The notes: a model not told the origin generated them from the sequence alone. Positions 7,318 to 15,258 are shown, numbered from the stretch's first letter. The stretch is DNA of 34,265 nucleotides from Nocardia amamiensis NBRC 102102 (GCF_001612745.1 NZ_BDBA01000133.1:1-34265), one strand, 5' to 3'. Numbers and translations are program-made.

Positions 7318-7497
7318 GTCCGTTGCCTCCGGGTCACCGCCTCTGGTGCGGCGAAGACGAATTACCCGAGCTACGCGGATAGGTCGTCGATGCTGCGGAC
7401 AGCCACACGTGGGTGTGGTCGCTGTTGACCGCGCATCGCAAGCCCCAGGGTGACTCCCACGCCCACACGTGTGCCCTTGACTCTGTAGCCTTGCAGG

Positions 7498-7536
7498 GCG
7501 AAGGACCAGGCAGATAGCTCCTGCCTGGTCCTTCGC
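7498..7536 (-). terminator. Strong 16-bp hairpin terminator
   Basis: Arms 7498-7513 and 7521-7536 (gcgaaggaccaggcag and its complement) pair over 16 bp without a mismatch around a 7-nt loop. It lies 12 nt after the stop of the 7549-8082 gene on the minus strand. There is no clear U-run, as is common for actinobacterial terminators. Confidence 0.75.
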
Positions 7537-7548
7537 CGCAGACAGGTA

Positions 7549-8082
7549 TCACCAGAGCTCGACCAAATCGAACCGAAGCTTCCGATAGCGTTCCGGCACG
7601 CTGCCGCCGACAGCGATCCGATCGCGCGCCCATGTTCCGACGAGGGTGAAATTCCCGGTCGTGTTCGCCTCATGGAGATCACCGCTGCCGCGGCCGTTGC
7701 CTTCCGCAGTGAGCACTGGCAGCGGGTGCAGGGCGAATCCGCTGGCGTTCTCGGTGACGGAGCGCTTGTCGACGAACATCCGCTTGTCATGGTTGATCAC
7801 GTAACGGCCTACTGGAGCGGGGTCCGGCGGTGGGGTCTTGGCCGAGAACTGGGCCAGGCGAAACAGATTCATGTCGCGTCCCGGCTCTTTGTCGGCGTAA
7901 TCGCCCGCCCACACGACCCGAGCCGGCGTGTTCAGCGCCCGCTCGACCGCTTCGACGAACGGGTTGCCCAGCCATGAGTGCTCGGTGAGTTTGTAGAACT
8001 CGTTGTAGTCGCGGGGGTTGAAGCGGCTGGCGATGTTCGCGCCGTCGTCGGCGAGCAAGACCGCCATGTAGTACTGCCCCAT
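7549..8082 (-). CDS. Hypothetical protein, MGQYY family
   Basis: 177 residues; ATG with AAGGGAT upstream. The N-terminus MGQYYMAVLLADDG, followed by YKLTEHSWLGNPFVEAVE and RVVWAGDYADKEPG, is the signature of a small uncharacterised family of bacterial and phage proteins that all begin MGQYY. The C-terminal half has alternating strands (GRYVINHDKRMFVD, NFTLVGTWARDRI). No catalytic motif can be assigned and no signal peptide or membrane segment is seen. It is a single gene closed by the hairpin at 7498-7536. Confidence 0.75.
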   Translation of the reverse strand: MGQYYMAVLLADDGANIASRFNPRDYNEFYKLTEHSWLGNPFVEAVERALNTPARVVWAGDYADKEPGRDMNLFRLAQFSAKTPPPDPAPVGRYVINHDKRMFVDKRSVTENASGFALHPLPVLTAEGNGRGSGDLHEANTTGNFTLVGTWARDRIAVGGSVPERYRKLRFDLVELW

Positions 8083-8676
8083 GGTGTCGAGATCCCTTCT
8101 CGTGTGTTTCGGTGTGCCACTTCAGATAGAAAAGTGGTTTGCCACTCGTGCAGGCGCTTCGCCTTGTTCCGAGCGTCAGAGGGAGATCGCCGCCGCGCGC
8201 ACGCAGCAGTTCCCGAGCGTGGGAGACGCCGTTTCCACGGCGTAGCCACGCAACGGTTGCTGTCATCAGACGATGTCGTCGGTCGCGGGTGGAAGGAATC
8301 AGTCGCCGATGGCATACGCCACCGGGATCGGGCACGAAGCAAGCAGCGCGACAGCGGGTCCGGGGCCGACGGCGTCTGCGCCCGGCAGGCGGGACGATGG
8401 TGTGGTGGTGACCGGTCCAGTGGTGATGCCGTGAGCGCCGCAACCTGGAACCGGTCGAAGACCCGTGCCGTACGCCGGTGTGATCCGACAGCGAATACGG
8501 TTGAGAATTCGAATGATCCGTCCCAGGCGTTGTTGGCGCGGTGGCGGTCCGGAATGGGATGCGCCGAAAGTTCTTCCCTGGTAGTTCGGTACCCGGGGGC
8601 GGCGTGAAGGGGTCGTGGCGGCGGTAGGATTGGTGGCGGGAGAATCAGCAGGCGGGCCCGAGCTAGGAGGCCGACC
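8083..8676. other. Intergenic region without a recognised gene
   Basis: About 590 nt between divergent genes. Open frames exist on both strands, but their products are Arg/Ser-rich and resemble nothing. Ribosome binding sites are visible only at the two flanking starts. It must contain the promoters of the flanking genes, but no -10/-35 pair stands out. No RNA gene recognised. Confidence 0.5.
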
Positions 8677-9300
8677 ATGTCGTCGCGTCGCCCGCCGCGT
8701 TCCCCTCGCGCGGCTCGATCCCCGGAACTTGTTGAACGGCTGGAACGCTCGCGCGGACGGTTGCGTGAACGCCGCGTCCTTGTGCGTCAGCGAGAGCGCA
8801 CCATCGATGACGCGGTGAAGCGGTATCTGCGTGATTGGGCAGCGATCACCGCGTGTGAAACCAAACGCGACCAAGACATCGACATACTGCGCGAGCAGAT
8901 CAGCGCGATCGAATCACAAGCGGCACAGGACATCGCCCGCTACCACGCCGACCAAGCCGCCGCCGCAGCGGTGATCCGGGAGCAAGGTCAATCCGACGAC
9001 GAGGTCGCCGAACTGCTCGAAATTTCCCCGAAGCAGGCCCGGCAGCTGATCAACGCCGCACGCACACACCCCGACGCGAGCCCGCCGGTACCGCAGCGCA
9101 CCCGCGAACCGGCCACACAACCCGCGAACACCCCACCGGCGGTTGCGAACACCCCGGAACGACGATTCGCCAGGCCGGGACAGGCAAGCAACACCAAAAG
9201 GCAGGCTGCGCCGGTCGAGGTCGGGGCGCTGGGCAGCGAACGCCATGAATCGGCCGACGAACTCACCGCCGCATCGACGCCCGAAGACGACAGCGACTAA
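8677..9300 (+). CDS. Coiled-coil protein with HTH-like segment
   Basis: 207 residues; ATG preceded by AGGAGG at 8 nt. Residues 15-45 are Arg-rich and helical (ELVERLERSRGRLRERR). Residues 45-100 form a long heptad-like helix including DILREQISAIESQAAQDIAR. Residues 103-128 (REQGQSDDEVAELLEISPKQ, then ARQLINAAR) look like a helix-turn-helix of the sigma/resolvase sort. The last 80 residues are Pro/Ala-rich and probably disordered. A DNA-binding or partitioning accessory role is plausible, but no named family is recognised. Confidence 0.7.
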   Translation: MSSRRPPRSPRAARSPELVERLERSRGRLRERRVLVRQRERTIDDAVKRYLRDWAAITACETKRDQDIDILREQISAIESQAAQDIARYHADQAAAAAVIREQGQSDDEVAELLEISPKQARQLINAARTHPDASPPVPQRTREPATQPANTPPAVANTPERRFARPGQASNTKRQAAPVEVGALGSERHESADELTAASTPEDDSD

Positions 9301-9496
9301 CCGGCTCCAGCACCCGTTGTGCGACCAGGACCGTCGAGCGGGGGCCTGGCTTGCCTGCACCCGCAGCCTGACGACTCTGCGCCGCCGACCCCGCCTGTAC
9401 GTATCGGACGAAGAACTTTTTCGATCTGTGAGTGCACGATCGGCATCCAAATCCCCTCTACCTAGCAACGAACTCAGTACGAGGAGGGGGAGCCGG

Positions 9497-9730
9497 ATGA
9501 ATCTGACTCTTATCAGCCTGGTGGCAGGCATCACGGGAAACGCATCGGTGGTCGTGGCTCTGGGGCTGCGGCTCAGATGGAAGGCTATGCGGCACAAGGA
9601 GCATCGAATGCAGATGGTCGAACTCATACGGGCATTGCCGGAACACAGCAGCGCCGAGGCGCAGGACGGTCCCGGTGGCCTCCACACCCGAGTGACCGTG
9701 GGTGGACGGTCGGCAGGACGTGACCGATGA
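9497..9730 (+). CDS. Small membrane protein upstream of an ECF sigma factor
   Basis: 77 residues; ATG with a strong AGGAGGGGG site 7 nt upstream. One hydrophobic segment spans residues 3-24 (LTLISLVAGITGNASVVVAL). A basic cytoplasmic stretch with His/Met (RWKAMRHKEHRMQM) and a Gly/Arg tail follow. The stop overlaps the sigma factor start by 4 nt (ATGA), so it is coupled to it. It could be a membrane tether or anti-sigma-like partner, but it lacks the zinc-binding HxxxCxxC motif of classic ZAS anti-sigma factors. Confidence 0.65.
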   Translation: MNLTLISLVAGITGNASVVVALGLRLRWKAMRHKEHRMQMVELIRALPEHSSAEAQDGPGGLHTRVTVGGRSAGRDR

Positions 9731-10278
9731 CCGAGGAATACGACCAGATCAACCTCCGCACCCCACCGCCCCCCGACGTCCAACGGAACGTGGAGCAGCT
9801 AAACCGCGAGCAGTTCAGCGCCTTCTACCGCGCGAACATCGCGAAGCTTGTGGGGTTCCTGGTGACGCAGGGCGCGCGCGTCGCGGACGCGACCGACATC
9901 GCCCAGGACACGATGATCCAGCTGTGGCAATCGTGGTCGAAGATCCAATCGCCCCTGGCCTGGGCTCGGGTCGTCGCTGGGCGTGAGCTCGTTCGCCGGT
10001 ACTCCGCGCTTGAGCAGGACCACATCGACGAAGCCGAGTATTCAGCGCTACTGGGTTGCGCCACCGATGTGGACGACTGGGTCCAATCCGCGGCGTACCA
10101 GGAAGCGCTCACCACACTGCCGCCGCGGCAGCGGCAGATCCTGGTCTGGACGATGCAGGGCTACAGCCCCGCCGAAATCGCCCGAGAACTGCAGCTCAAG
10201 GCCGCCACCGTACGGTCCAACCTACGGAAAGCCCGACGCGGCGTGGCGCTATACCTCGCAAAGGGGGCACAGCAATGA
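9727..10278 (+). CDS. ECF-type sigma-70 family RNA polymerase sigma factor
   Basis: 183 residues. Region 2 spans about residues 30-98: FYRANIAKLVGFLVTQGA, ADATDIAQDTMIQLW (core binding) and a helix ending RELVRRY (-10 recognition). Region 4 spans residues 120-172: LTTLPPRQRQILVWTMQGYS, then PAEIARELQLKAATVRSNLR, the -35-binding HTH. Region 3 is absent, as in ECF factors, and the length is typical. Start and stop both overlap the neighbours by 4 nt (ATGA), making a coupled three-gene unit. The target regulon and signal are unknown. No anti-sigma factor of the usual zinc type is adjacent. Confidence 0.9.
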   Translation: MTEEYDQINLRTPPPPDVQRNVEQLNREQFSAFYRANIAKLVGFLVTQGARVADATDIAQDTMIQLWQSWSKIQSPLAWARVVAGRELVRRYSALEQDHIDEAEYSALLGCATDVDDWVQSAAYQEALTTLPPRQRQILVWTMQGYSPAEIARELQLKAATVRSNLRKARRGVALYLAKGAQQ

Positions 10279-11429
10279 CCGACTACCCGCACGACCCTTC
10301 GGCTGTGACCCGGTGGCTGGACACCCATCGCGATCAGTTCTATGCCGAACTTGCCGCGAGGCTCGACATCGAAGCCGGTCTCGAGGAGGTGCTCCTCGCT
10401 GATCGGCACAACAGGCTCGTCGAAGGAATCCACGACAAGCTCGACATCGAGGCTGGCCTCGCCGCGATCCTGCCGCAGCCTCCTCTGCCCCTTCCCGACG
10501 CCGCGGAACAGCTGTATACGCCCGGCACGCTGGAATGGGCATCCGACGAGCTGGCGCGCATGCCCCTGCAGATCCGGCTGGTGCTGCGGGGCGACTATGC
10601 CGCAAAACTGGGATTCGCCGCGCGAGAAATCACCACGCTCCTCGGGAAGGGGATGGTCGATGCGGGCCAACTCGACGCGGCCGCCACCCGCATTCGGACT
10701 CTCCTGGACCGGGAAAACCGTCACCGGCCTGCTGCAGAACGGTGGCGCGTCGCGACTGCTGAAGAAATTCGTGACGATGACGGCCTGTCGGAGGAGCAGA
10801 AGGAGGCACTGATCCGTGTTTTCCAGGGCAACGACAAGGACGCGTTTCTCAGGGCCACAGGCGTCTTCGCAGCGCTCGAAGAGGACGACAAGAACGCGGT
10901 TCTCAATGCCACGGACGCCGCCGACGTCGAGATGGACGTGACCTCTCCCGCCCCTGGCATCGACATGCGGAAGGTGTACGAGCGCTTCGGGCTCGAACTC
11001 GTCCAGGGCCTCAACACCACCGCCCTCAACCGCGGCCTCATGCATCGATGGAAGGACGCGGTCGCCGACCACGTGGAAGCGTCATTCGACTCAATGCACC
11101 AGGGGATGCTTGCACAATCCGAGGACCAGGACGCCGGAGTGGTGGCCGGGCTGTCGATCAACTGGTCCGCCCATGTCACCGAATCACTGACCGAGCTGGC
11201 CAGCTATCTGGTCTTCCTCGAACAGATGCTCAACGACTTCATCGGCGCAGACCTGCGGAATGTCGATCTGGCAGGCGTGCCGCTCGAAGGGCTGCGGTGG
11301 TCAGAGCAGACCACCCAATGGCCCGACCGCTGGCGCGAACAGATCAAGGAGGACTCTGTACACATTGAAAACGATGTGTACGAGATCCACTACGGCACCC
11401 ACACGCGAGGCCGAAACACGTTGGTGTGA
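10275..11429 (+). CDS. Large partner protein of the ECF sigma factor, function unknown
   Basis: 384 residues from the ATG that overlaps the sigma factor stop (ATGA); the longer frame upstream only antisenses or overlaps the sigma gene. A short internal repeat is visible near the N-terminus: RLDIEAGLEEVL and KLDIEAGLAAIL, about 27 residues apart. The middle is helical and acidic (EEQKEALIRVFQGNDKDAFL, EEDDKNAVLNATDAADVEMD). The C-terminus has pentapeptide-like units (FIGADLRNVDLAGVPLEGL), then RWSEQTTQWPDRWREQIKED, a tail also found in shorter form at the end of the pentapeptide protein at 14135-15235. No membrane segment. It may be a cytoplasmic regulator or effector of the sigma factor. Confidence 0.75.
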   Translation: MTDYPHDPSAVTRWLDTHRDQFYAELAARLDIEAGLEEVLLADRHNRLVEGIHDKLDIEAGLAAILPQPPLPLPDAAEQLYTPGTLEWASDELARMPLQIRLVLRGDYAAKLGFAAREITTLLGKGMVDAGQLDAAATRIRTLLDRENRHRPAAERWRVATAEEIRDDDGLSEEQKEALIRVFQGNDKDAFLRATGVFAALEEDDKNAVLNATDAADVEMDVTSPAPGIDMRKVYERFGLELVQGLNTTALNRGLMHRWKDAVADHVEASFDSMHQGMLAQSEDQDAGVVAGLSINWSAHVTESLTELASYLVFLEQMLNDFIGADLRNVDLAGVPLEGLRWSEQTTQWPDRWREQIKEDSVHIENDVYEIHYGTHTRGRNTLV

Positions 11430-11449
11430 GCCAAGGCCGGGGTTCGCCC

Positions 11450-11488
11450 GGGAAGCGTCCGCCGCAACCTGAGCGGCGGACGCTTCCC
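11450..11488 (+). terminator. 16-bp hairpin terminator of the sigma operon
   Basis: Arms 11450-11465 (gggaagcgtccgccgc) and 11473-11488 are perfectly complementary around the loop aacctga. It starts 20 nt after the stop of the partner gene and has no U-run. The remaining 236 nt up to the next gene show nothing recognisable. Confidence 0.75.
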
Positions 11489-11724
11489 TCAGCTTGGACA
11501 TCGAGTCTGGGCGTGGCCGGATTCGGGGTCTTCACACCCGGACGGCCGTCGAGATTCACAGATGTAGCCGCCGCGCTACGCGACAGGACAGCAGCAGCTC
11601 GTCGTACTTGCTACATCCGTCGTCGCGTGATTCTCCCGGCTCGGCGTTTCCTTCGTTCCCAGCAGCCGGTGTCGGTGCCTCATGTCAGGCTTGCGCCATA
11701 GCCGCCCCGGCCGAGGAGAACGAC

Positions 11725-11916
11725 ATGGCCGCCACCGCCGACAGATCCACCGTGCGACTTGTTGCGCACTGCCGCCGCTGCAATGGCTGGCTGCTGTCGC
11801 CGCAGTCGGTCGCACAAGGCATCGGACCGACCTGCGCGGTCCGTGAGCGCGCCGAGCTGCGCGCCGCAGCTGCGCGACAACCACGGGCGCTGACCCTGTT
11901 CGACATTGCAGCCTGA
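11725..11916 (+). CDS. DUF6011-like small zinc-ribbon protein
   Basis: 63 residues; ATG with GAGGAGA 6 nt upstream. CRRCNGWLLSPQSVAQGIGP followed by TCA fits the DUF6011 pattern, a small zinc knuckle with CxxC, a PxSVAxGIGPxC core and a basic helix after it. The three visible cysteines plus His18 could form one zinc site. It is common on actinobacterial phages and mobile elements, with unknown function. The C-terminal ALTLFDIA resembles a short linear tail. Confidence 0.75.
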   Translation: MAATADRSTVRLVAHCRRCNGWLLSPQSVAQGIGPTCAVRERAELRAAAARQPRALTLFDIAA

Positions 11917-11926
11917 GCCATCTGGC

Positions 11927-12208
11927 TCAGGTCGACCGTGTCGTCGGGTGCTCACAATCTGGGGCTATCGGTGGCGTGTACACGACATGACCACACGCGG
12001 TGCAGAAGTGGAGGCGATGAATACCGCCGGCGTGCAAGCATGCGAGTGAACCGACGAGCATCCGCTTCGGACCGAACTGTTGTCCGCAGTGCGGGCAGCC
12101 GTGGGGCCACGGCTCGGCCCACCTGCCGTTGCGCAGTCGATACAGGCGGCCGGGTCCGACGCTCCGGCCGTCGCTGAGCCGGTACACCACTCGAAGGTAG
12201 TCGAACAT
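11927..12208 (-). CDS. Small zinc-ribbon hypothetical protein
   Basis: 93 residues from ATG (MFDYLRVVYRLSDGRSVG). A longer in-frame extension overlaps the divergent gene and reads as shadow. It carries CPHCGQQF and a second CTACGHVVY knuckle about 40 residues later, plus His-rich spacing, so a two-knuckle zinc ribbon is likely. It is convergent with the DUF6011-like gene (10 nt between stops) and divergent from 12260-12439. Function unknown. Confidence 0.65.
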   Translation of the reverse strand: MFDYLRVVYRLSDGRSVGPGRLYRLRNGRWAEPWPHGCPHCGQQFGPKRMLVGSLACLHAGGIHRLHFCTACGHVVYTPPIAPDCEHPTTRST

Positions 12209-12259
12209 GAGTTCGATCTTGTCACGTACTGGTCGGTCTTGCGGGATAGGCTCACCGGC

Positions 12260-12439
12260 ATGGTTCAGATCGGTGACAAGGTGCTGCTGGTCGCGGGCGG
12301 AGTCTCGGTCTTCGAGGTCCTGGAACTCGAAGACGACGAGCACGCGATCGTGCAGGCCGTGCTCGAGGCGCCCGGCCGCTACCCGTTCAGTGTCCGCACC
12401 GAGACGCTCGTGGCTGCGGATCCCACGTCGCAGGCGTAG
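12260..12439 (+). CDS. Small hypothetical protein
   Basis: 59 residues: MVQIGDKVLLVAGGVSVFEV, then LELEDDEHAIVQAV, PGRYPFSVRTETLV and ADPTSQA. The pattern of short beta strands with a central acidic turn suggests a small SH3-like or beta-barrel domain of the kind that reads GDKV. No strong ribosome binding site is seen. It diverges from the zinc-ribbon gene, whose start lies 51 nt away, and is convergent with the next gene. Confidence 0.6.
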   Translation: MVQIGDKVLLVAGGVSVFEVLELEDDEHAIVQAVLEAPGRYPFSVRTETLVAADPTSQA

Positions 12440-12449
12440 GGGGCGAGCT

Positions 12450-12980
12450 CTACCTGCTGCCGTCGATGCGTTCGAGCACCGCGGTGACCACTGGCAAGGT
12501 GCCTTCGGCCAAGCGGTACTCCACAATCACGGGGTTCTGCGGATCGTCGGTAGTGCGTAACTGGATCAGCCGTGGTGGCGGGAGTTTGTCCGTTGTGGCG
12601 TGCATGGCCCGCCGCATCGTCGAGCTCATGCCGCCCAAAGACTTGGCGCCGGTGACCTCCTTGATCCGCCCCGGTGTAGCCACGCCGCCCTCATCGACCA
12701 GCACTCGAATCCACCGCCGCCCCGACGGGCCGAGATTGCGCAGGAACCTTTCGAGGAACTCCTCGTCCCACACGAACTCTTCCTCGTCTCGCAGTACTCG
12801 CCGGGTGCCGTTGACCTTCAACGGAAGACGCTCAGCCAGGGCGACCTGGGCGGCGAGCAAGCCCAGCTGTAGTCGCGTCTCCAGGGTCATGGGCGCGGAG
12901 TTGACGATCATCGCATAGCGCAGCTGCTCACGCGCTACCTCGAGTGCGTCGAAATCCTCGAGATCCCCCAGCTCTTTCAT
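12450..12980 (-). CDS. Hypothetical protein
   Basis: 176 residues from the ATG of MKELGDLEDFDALEVAREQL; the 46 residues further upstream in the same frame are Ser/Arg-rich and not protein-like. Helical first half (RLQLGLLAAQVALAERLPLK). The middle, with RVLRDEEEFVWDEEFLERFL, NLGPSGRRWIRVLVDEGGV and PGRIKEVTGAKSLGGMSSTM, looks like a winged-helix-type fold. The C-terminus (PVIVEYRLAEGTLPVVTAVL) is beta-rich. A DNA-binding role is possible but not established. Confidence 0.65.
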   Translation of the reverse strand: MKELGDLEDFDALEVAREQLRYAMIVNSAPMTLETRLQLGLLAAQVALAERLPLKVNGTRRVLRDEEEFVWDEEFLERFLRNLGPSGRRWIRVLVDEGGVATPGRIKEVTGAKSLGGMSSTMRRAMHATTDKLPPPRLIQLRTTDDPQNPVIVEYRLAEGTLPVVTAVLERIDGSR

Positions 12981-13122
12981 GCCGAGCAGGCTATCGCGCC
13001 GAGCAGGCCCGCCGCAGCGACTTGATCGCATGCTTCCGCTATTGGACGTCGGCACCCGGTGCAGTGACCTGAGGATTGAACTGCTCACTGGGCGAAGCGA
13101 TTCGAGGGCACCGAGCACGGTA

Positions 13123-13278
13123 TTACAACGGACTTAGCCGCACTTGCACAGGAACCCCCGGCACGATCGGTTGGTCGTTGGTAGGGCTGCTGTCGGGTGG
13201 GTTCAGCTTGTAGCGGCGACCCAGGAAAGCGTCATACAAAGCAAACGGGCCACCGTCGAAAAGGTAAATATCACCAGC
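13123..13278 (-). pseudogene. C-terminal remnant of an unknown gene
   Basis: A frame bounded by a stop upstream and lacking a plausible start encodes a clearly protein-like tail: GDIYLFDGGPFALYDAFLGR, then RYKLNPPDSS and VPGVPVQVRLSPL, ending at TAA. Composition and the lack of a start or ribosome binding site suggest the 3' end of a larger gene whose front is gone. The tRNA-like sequence lies directly upstream at 13300-13366, which points to a recombination junction. The parent family is not recognised. Confidence 0.4.
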
Positions 13279-13299
13279 TCACGGGGTTCTGGTCCGTAG

Positions 13300-13366
13300 T
13301 CTCCGGCGCTGGAACCGCCGACCTTTCGCTTACAAGGCAGGTGCTCCACCACACAGCGAAGCCGCG
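13300..13366 (-). tRNA. Degenerate tRNA-Thr(TGT)-like sequence
   Basis: Read on the minus strand, the D-arm portion (GGTGGAGCA) is followed by an anticodon loop CTTGTAA with TGT at the anticodon, then AGGTCGGCGGTTCCAG, a changed T-arm. D-stem, anticodon stem and T-stem each contain mismatches, the T-loop is shifted, and the acceptor ends do not pair. It is probably a pseudogene or an attachment-site relic rather than a working tRNA. Confidence 0.4.
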
Positions 13367-13448
13367 GGCGGTGGACTGCTCGAAGTGTCCGGGTTGCGAA
13401 TTACGTTCTCAACATGGATTCGCCCGATCCCTGTGCTGTGAGCTGCGG

Positions 13449-13720
13449 ATGACCGAGATCGCCACCGTCACTGCGGCAATCGCGACCGGCTGGGCCCCTA
13501 CACCTGCTGCTGCGGGGCGGGCCGAAACAGCTCGCCGAGGCGCTGGCGCTACTCCTGCGAGCGGTGTTCGCGATACCAGTCGCACCCATCACTACGGGTG
13601 ATCGCCGCGACGTCGCCGTGCCGACGCTGGGGCAACTGGCGCCCGGCCGAACCGCGGCCCTGCAGCGCGCCGGAACGACGGTACCCGTGGTGATCGCACG
13701 CAAAGCGTCGGCCGACTGAG
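13449..13720 (+). pseudogene. Frameshifted small gene, or a frameshift site
   Basis: An ATG opens MTEIATVTAAIATGW. Near the run ggcccc the protein-like signal moves to another frame, which reads GPLHLLLRGGPKQLAEALAL, then LLRAVFAIPVAPITTG, RRDVAVPTLGQLAPGRTAAL and a TTVPVVIARKASAD end at TGA. Neither half has a good partner in its own frame: the first continues into Arg/Thr-rich noise, and the second has no start. Most likely a one-base indel in a gene of about 90 codons. Programmed frameshifting or a sequencing error is also possible. Function unknown. Confidence 0.4.
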
Positions 13721-13821
13721 AATCGGGTGAGGCAGTGGTGGCGGCTTCTACGGTGTCGCACTGTCTTTGCCTTTACGCCGAAAGATGCTGTGTATGTCCT
13801 GCGACACATATCGTATGGCGC

Positions 13822-14142
13822 ATGTGGCAGTACGCCCTGTGGGGCATCGCCGGCGCCGCAGCCAATTGCGGTATCGCCTACCTGGAGGTGAGTACTCGGG
13901 TCAAAGGCTGGCCCTGGCGCAGGAGCAACGGCGGCCCGGGCGGAGGTGTGTACCTGAGCTGGGTCATGATCAATCTCGGTGTCGCCGGAGTGACGACGTG
14001 GGCTATCGCTTACGGCGACATCATCAATACCAACGCTGCCGCATTCGGGGCAGGGGTCGCGGCGCCCGCCCTGGTGAAGAAGCTGGCTGCCTACAGCGAA
14101 ACATCGGCGCTGACCCAAAGGTCCGGAGAAGGCAATGGTTGA
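13822..14142 (+). CDS. Small multi-pass membrane protein
   Basis: 106 residues from the ATG of MWQYALWGIAGAAANCGIAY; a GTG at 13735 in the same frame would add 29 Cys-rich residues and is less likely. Three hydrophobic segments are visible: about residues 4-24, 46-68 (YLSWVMINLGVAGVTTWAIA) and 72-92 (NAAAFGAGVAAPALVKKL). The short charged loops between them are RVKGWPWRRSNGG and YGDIINT. The stop lies 8 nt inside the following pentapeptide gene, so the two are probably co-expressed. Confidence 0.65.
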   Translation: MWQYALWGIAGAAANCGIAYLEVSTRVKGWPWRRSNGGPGGGVYLSWVMINLGVAGVTTWAIAYGDIINTNAAAFGAGVAAPALVKKLAAYSETSALTQRSGEGNG

Positions 14143-15235
14143 GTTGTCGTTCGGGCGCCGGCTGTTGTCGATGCTCGCGGGGACCTGGCCCACTCGCCAG
14201 CCAGCGCCTCCTGCGCCGGCTGTCGCGGATTCAGCTGGGTGGCGCCTATTGTCGATGCTCGCCGGAAGCTGGCCCGCATTCCAACCGCACGCGGATCGGT
14301 ACCGGCAGGCGGTGCAAACCCCCTCGCACAGTGCGGCCTCTACGCCGAGGCAGTCTTCCCCGTCTGCCGTCGACCCGGCCGACTCGCGCGCCGAGACGGG
14401 CAAACCTTACCCCGCTGGTAAGGACTTGAGTGACACGGATCTGAGTCAGCTGCGTCTCCACACGAGGAAAACCGGTGTGGACATGACCAACGCGGACTTG
14501 GCCAGCGCCGATCTACGTAACGCAGATCTGGCCGGCGCGAACCTGAGCGGCGCCGACTTGGTGGCCGCGGACCTGCGACAGGCAGACCTGATGTTCGCGC
14601 TGTCCCGTCATAGCTTCTTGACCGCCGCCGACCTGCGGGGGGCGGTCCTGGTAGGCGCAGATCTGCAGCAGGCGATTCTGGGCCGCGCGAATCTGGCAGA
14701 CGCGGACCTGCGTCGCATGAGCCTGGTGGCCGCGGACCTGCGGGAGGCAAATCTGACAGGATCCGACCTACGTGGTGCCTATCTGTCATGGGCGTCTTTG
14801 TCCGCCGCGGACTTGACCGGGGCCAACCTGGGCGGCGCCGTCCTGACCGGCGCGGACTTGTCCGGCGCCAGCCTGCTGAGAGCGGTTCTGGTAGGCGCAG
14901 ATCTGCAGCAAGCGGTCCTACGCAGGGCCGCTTTGGCCGGAGCCAACCTGTCCGGGGCCAATCTGCGCGGCACCGTGCTGGGTGGCGCGACCCTGCGAGA
15001 GGCAAACCTGACGGGGGCGACTCTGCGTCAGGCCGACCTGACCGGTGCCGACCTGACCGGTGCGACGCTACCTGCGCTTCACGAGCTCTCTGAGCTCACA
15101 TGGTCGAGCGAGACTCGATGGGGCAGGGATGCCACGGAGATACTGGCACGGTCGATCAAGCAGGGTGCGGCATTCATCCTGAACCCGGCCGACCCTCCAG
15201 CTGGGTGGCAGGCGAACGCTCTCGTCGACCACTGA
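14135..15235 (+). CDS. Pentapeptide-repeat protein
   Basis: 366 residues. From about residue 95 to 310 it is a run of A[DN]Lxx units (DLRNADLAGANLSGADLVAA and similar), which fold as a right-handed quadrilateral beta helix. About 40 units give a long rod. Members such as MfpA and Qnr mimic DNA and bind gyrase, but this tandem block alone does not show that activity here. The N-terminus (1-60) contains a repeated hydrophobic element, RRLLSMLAGTWP and WRLLSMLAGSWPA. After the rod, LTWSSETRWGRDATEILARS resembles the tail of the sigma operon protein at 10275-11429. It overlaps the membrane-protein gene by 8 nt. Confidence 0.85.
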   Translation: MVELSFGRRLLSMLAGTWPTRQPAPPAPAVADSAGWRLLSMLAGSWPAFQPHADRYRQAVQTPSHSAASTPRQSSPSAVDPADSRAETGKPYPAGKDLSDTDLSQLRLHTRKTGVDMTNADLASADLRNADLAGANLSGADLVAADLRQADLMFALSRHSFLTAADLRGAVLVGADLQQAILGRANLADADLRRMSLVAADLREANLTGSDLRGAYLSWASLSAADLTGANLGGAVLTGADLSGASLLRAVLVGADLQQAVLRRAALAGANLSGANLRGTVLGGATLREANLTGATLRQADLTGADLTGATLPALHELSELTWSSETRWGRDATEILARSIKQGAAFILNPADPPAGWQANALVDH

Positions 15236-15258
15236 CACGGATCAGCGTTGTCTATTCG

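Noticed and set aside
10056..10274. Upstream extension of the sigma partner gene
   Set aside because: It overlaps the sigma factor out of frame; the ATGA overlap at 10275 fits the operon.
13197..13601. 134-codon plus frame
   Set aside because: It crosses the tRNA-like relic and the gene tail on the other strand; only its last part is used in the frameshift call.
14135..15235. Quinolone-resistance (Qnr/MfpA) protein
   Set aside because: Pentapeptide repeats alone do not show gyrase binding, and the N- and C-terminal parts differ from those proteins.
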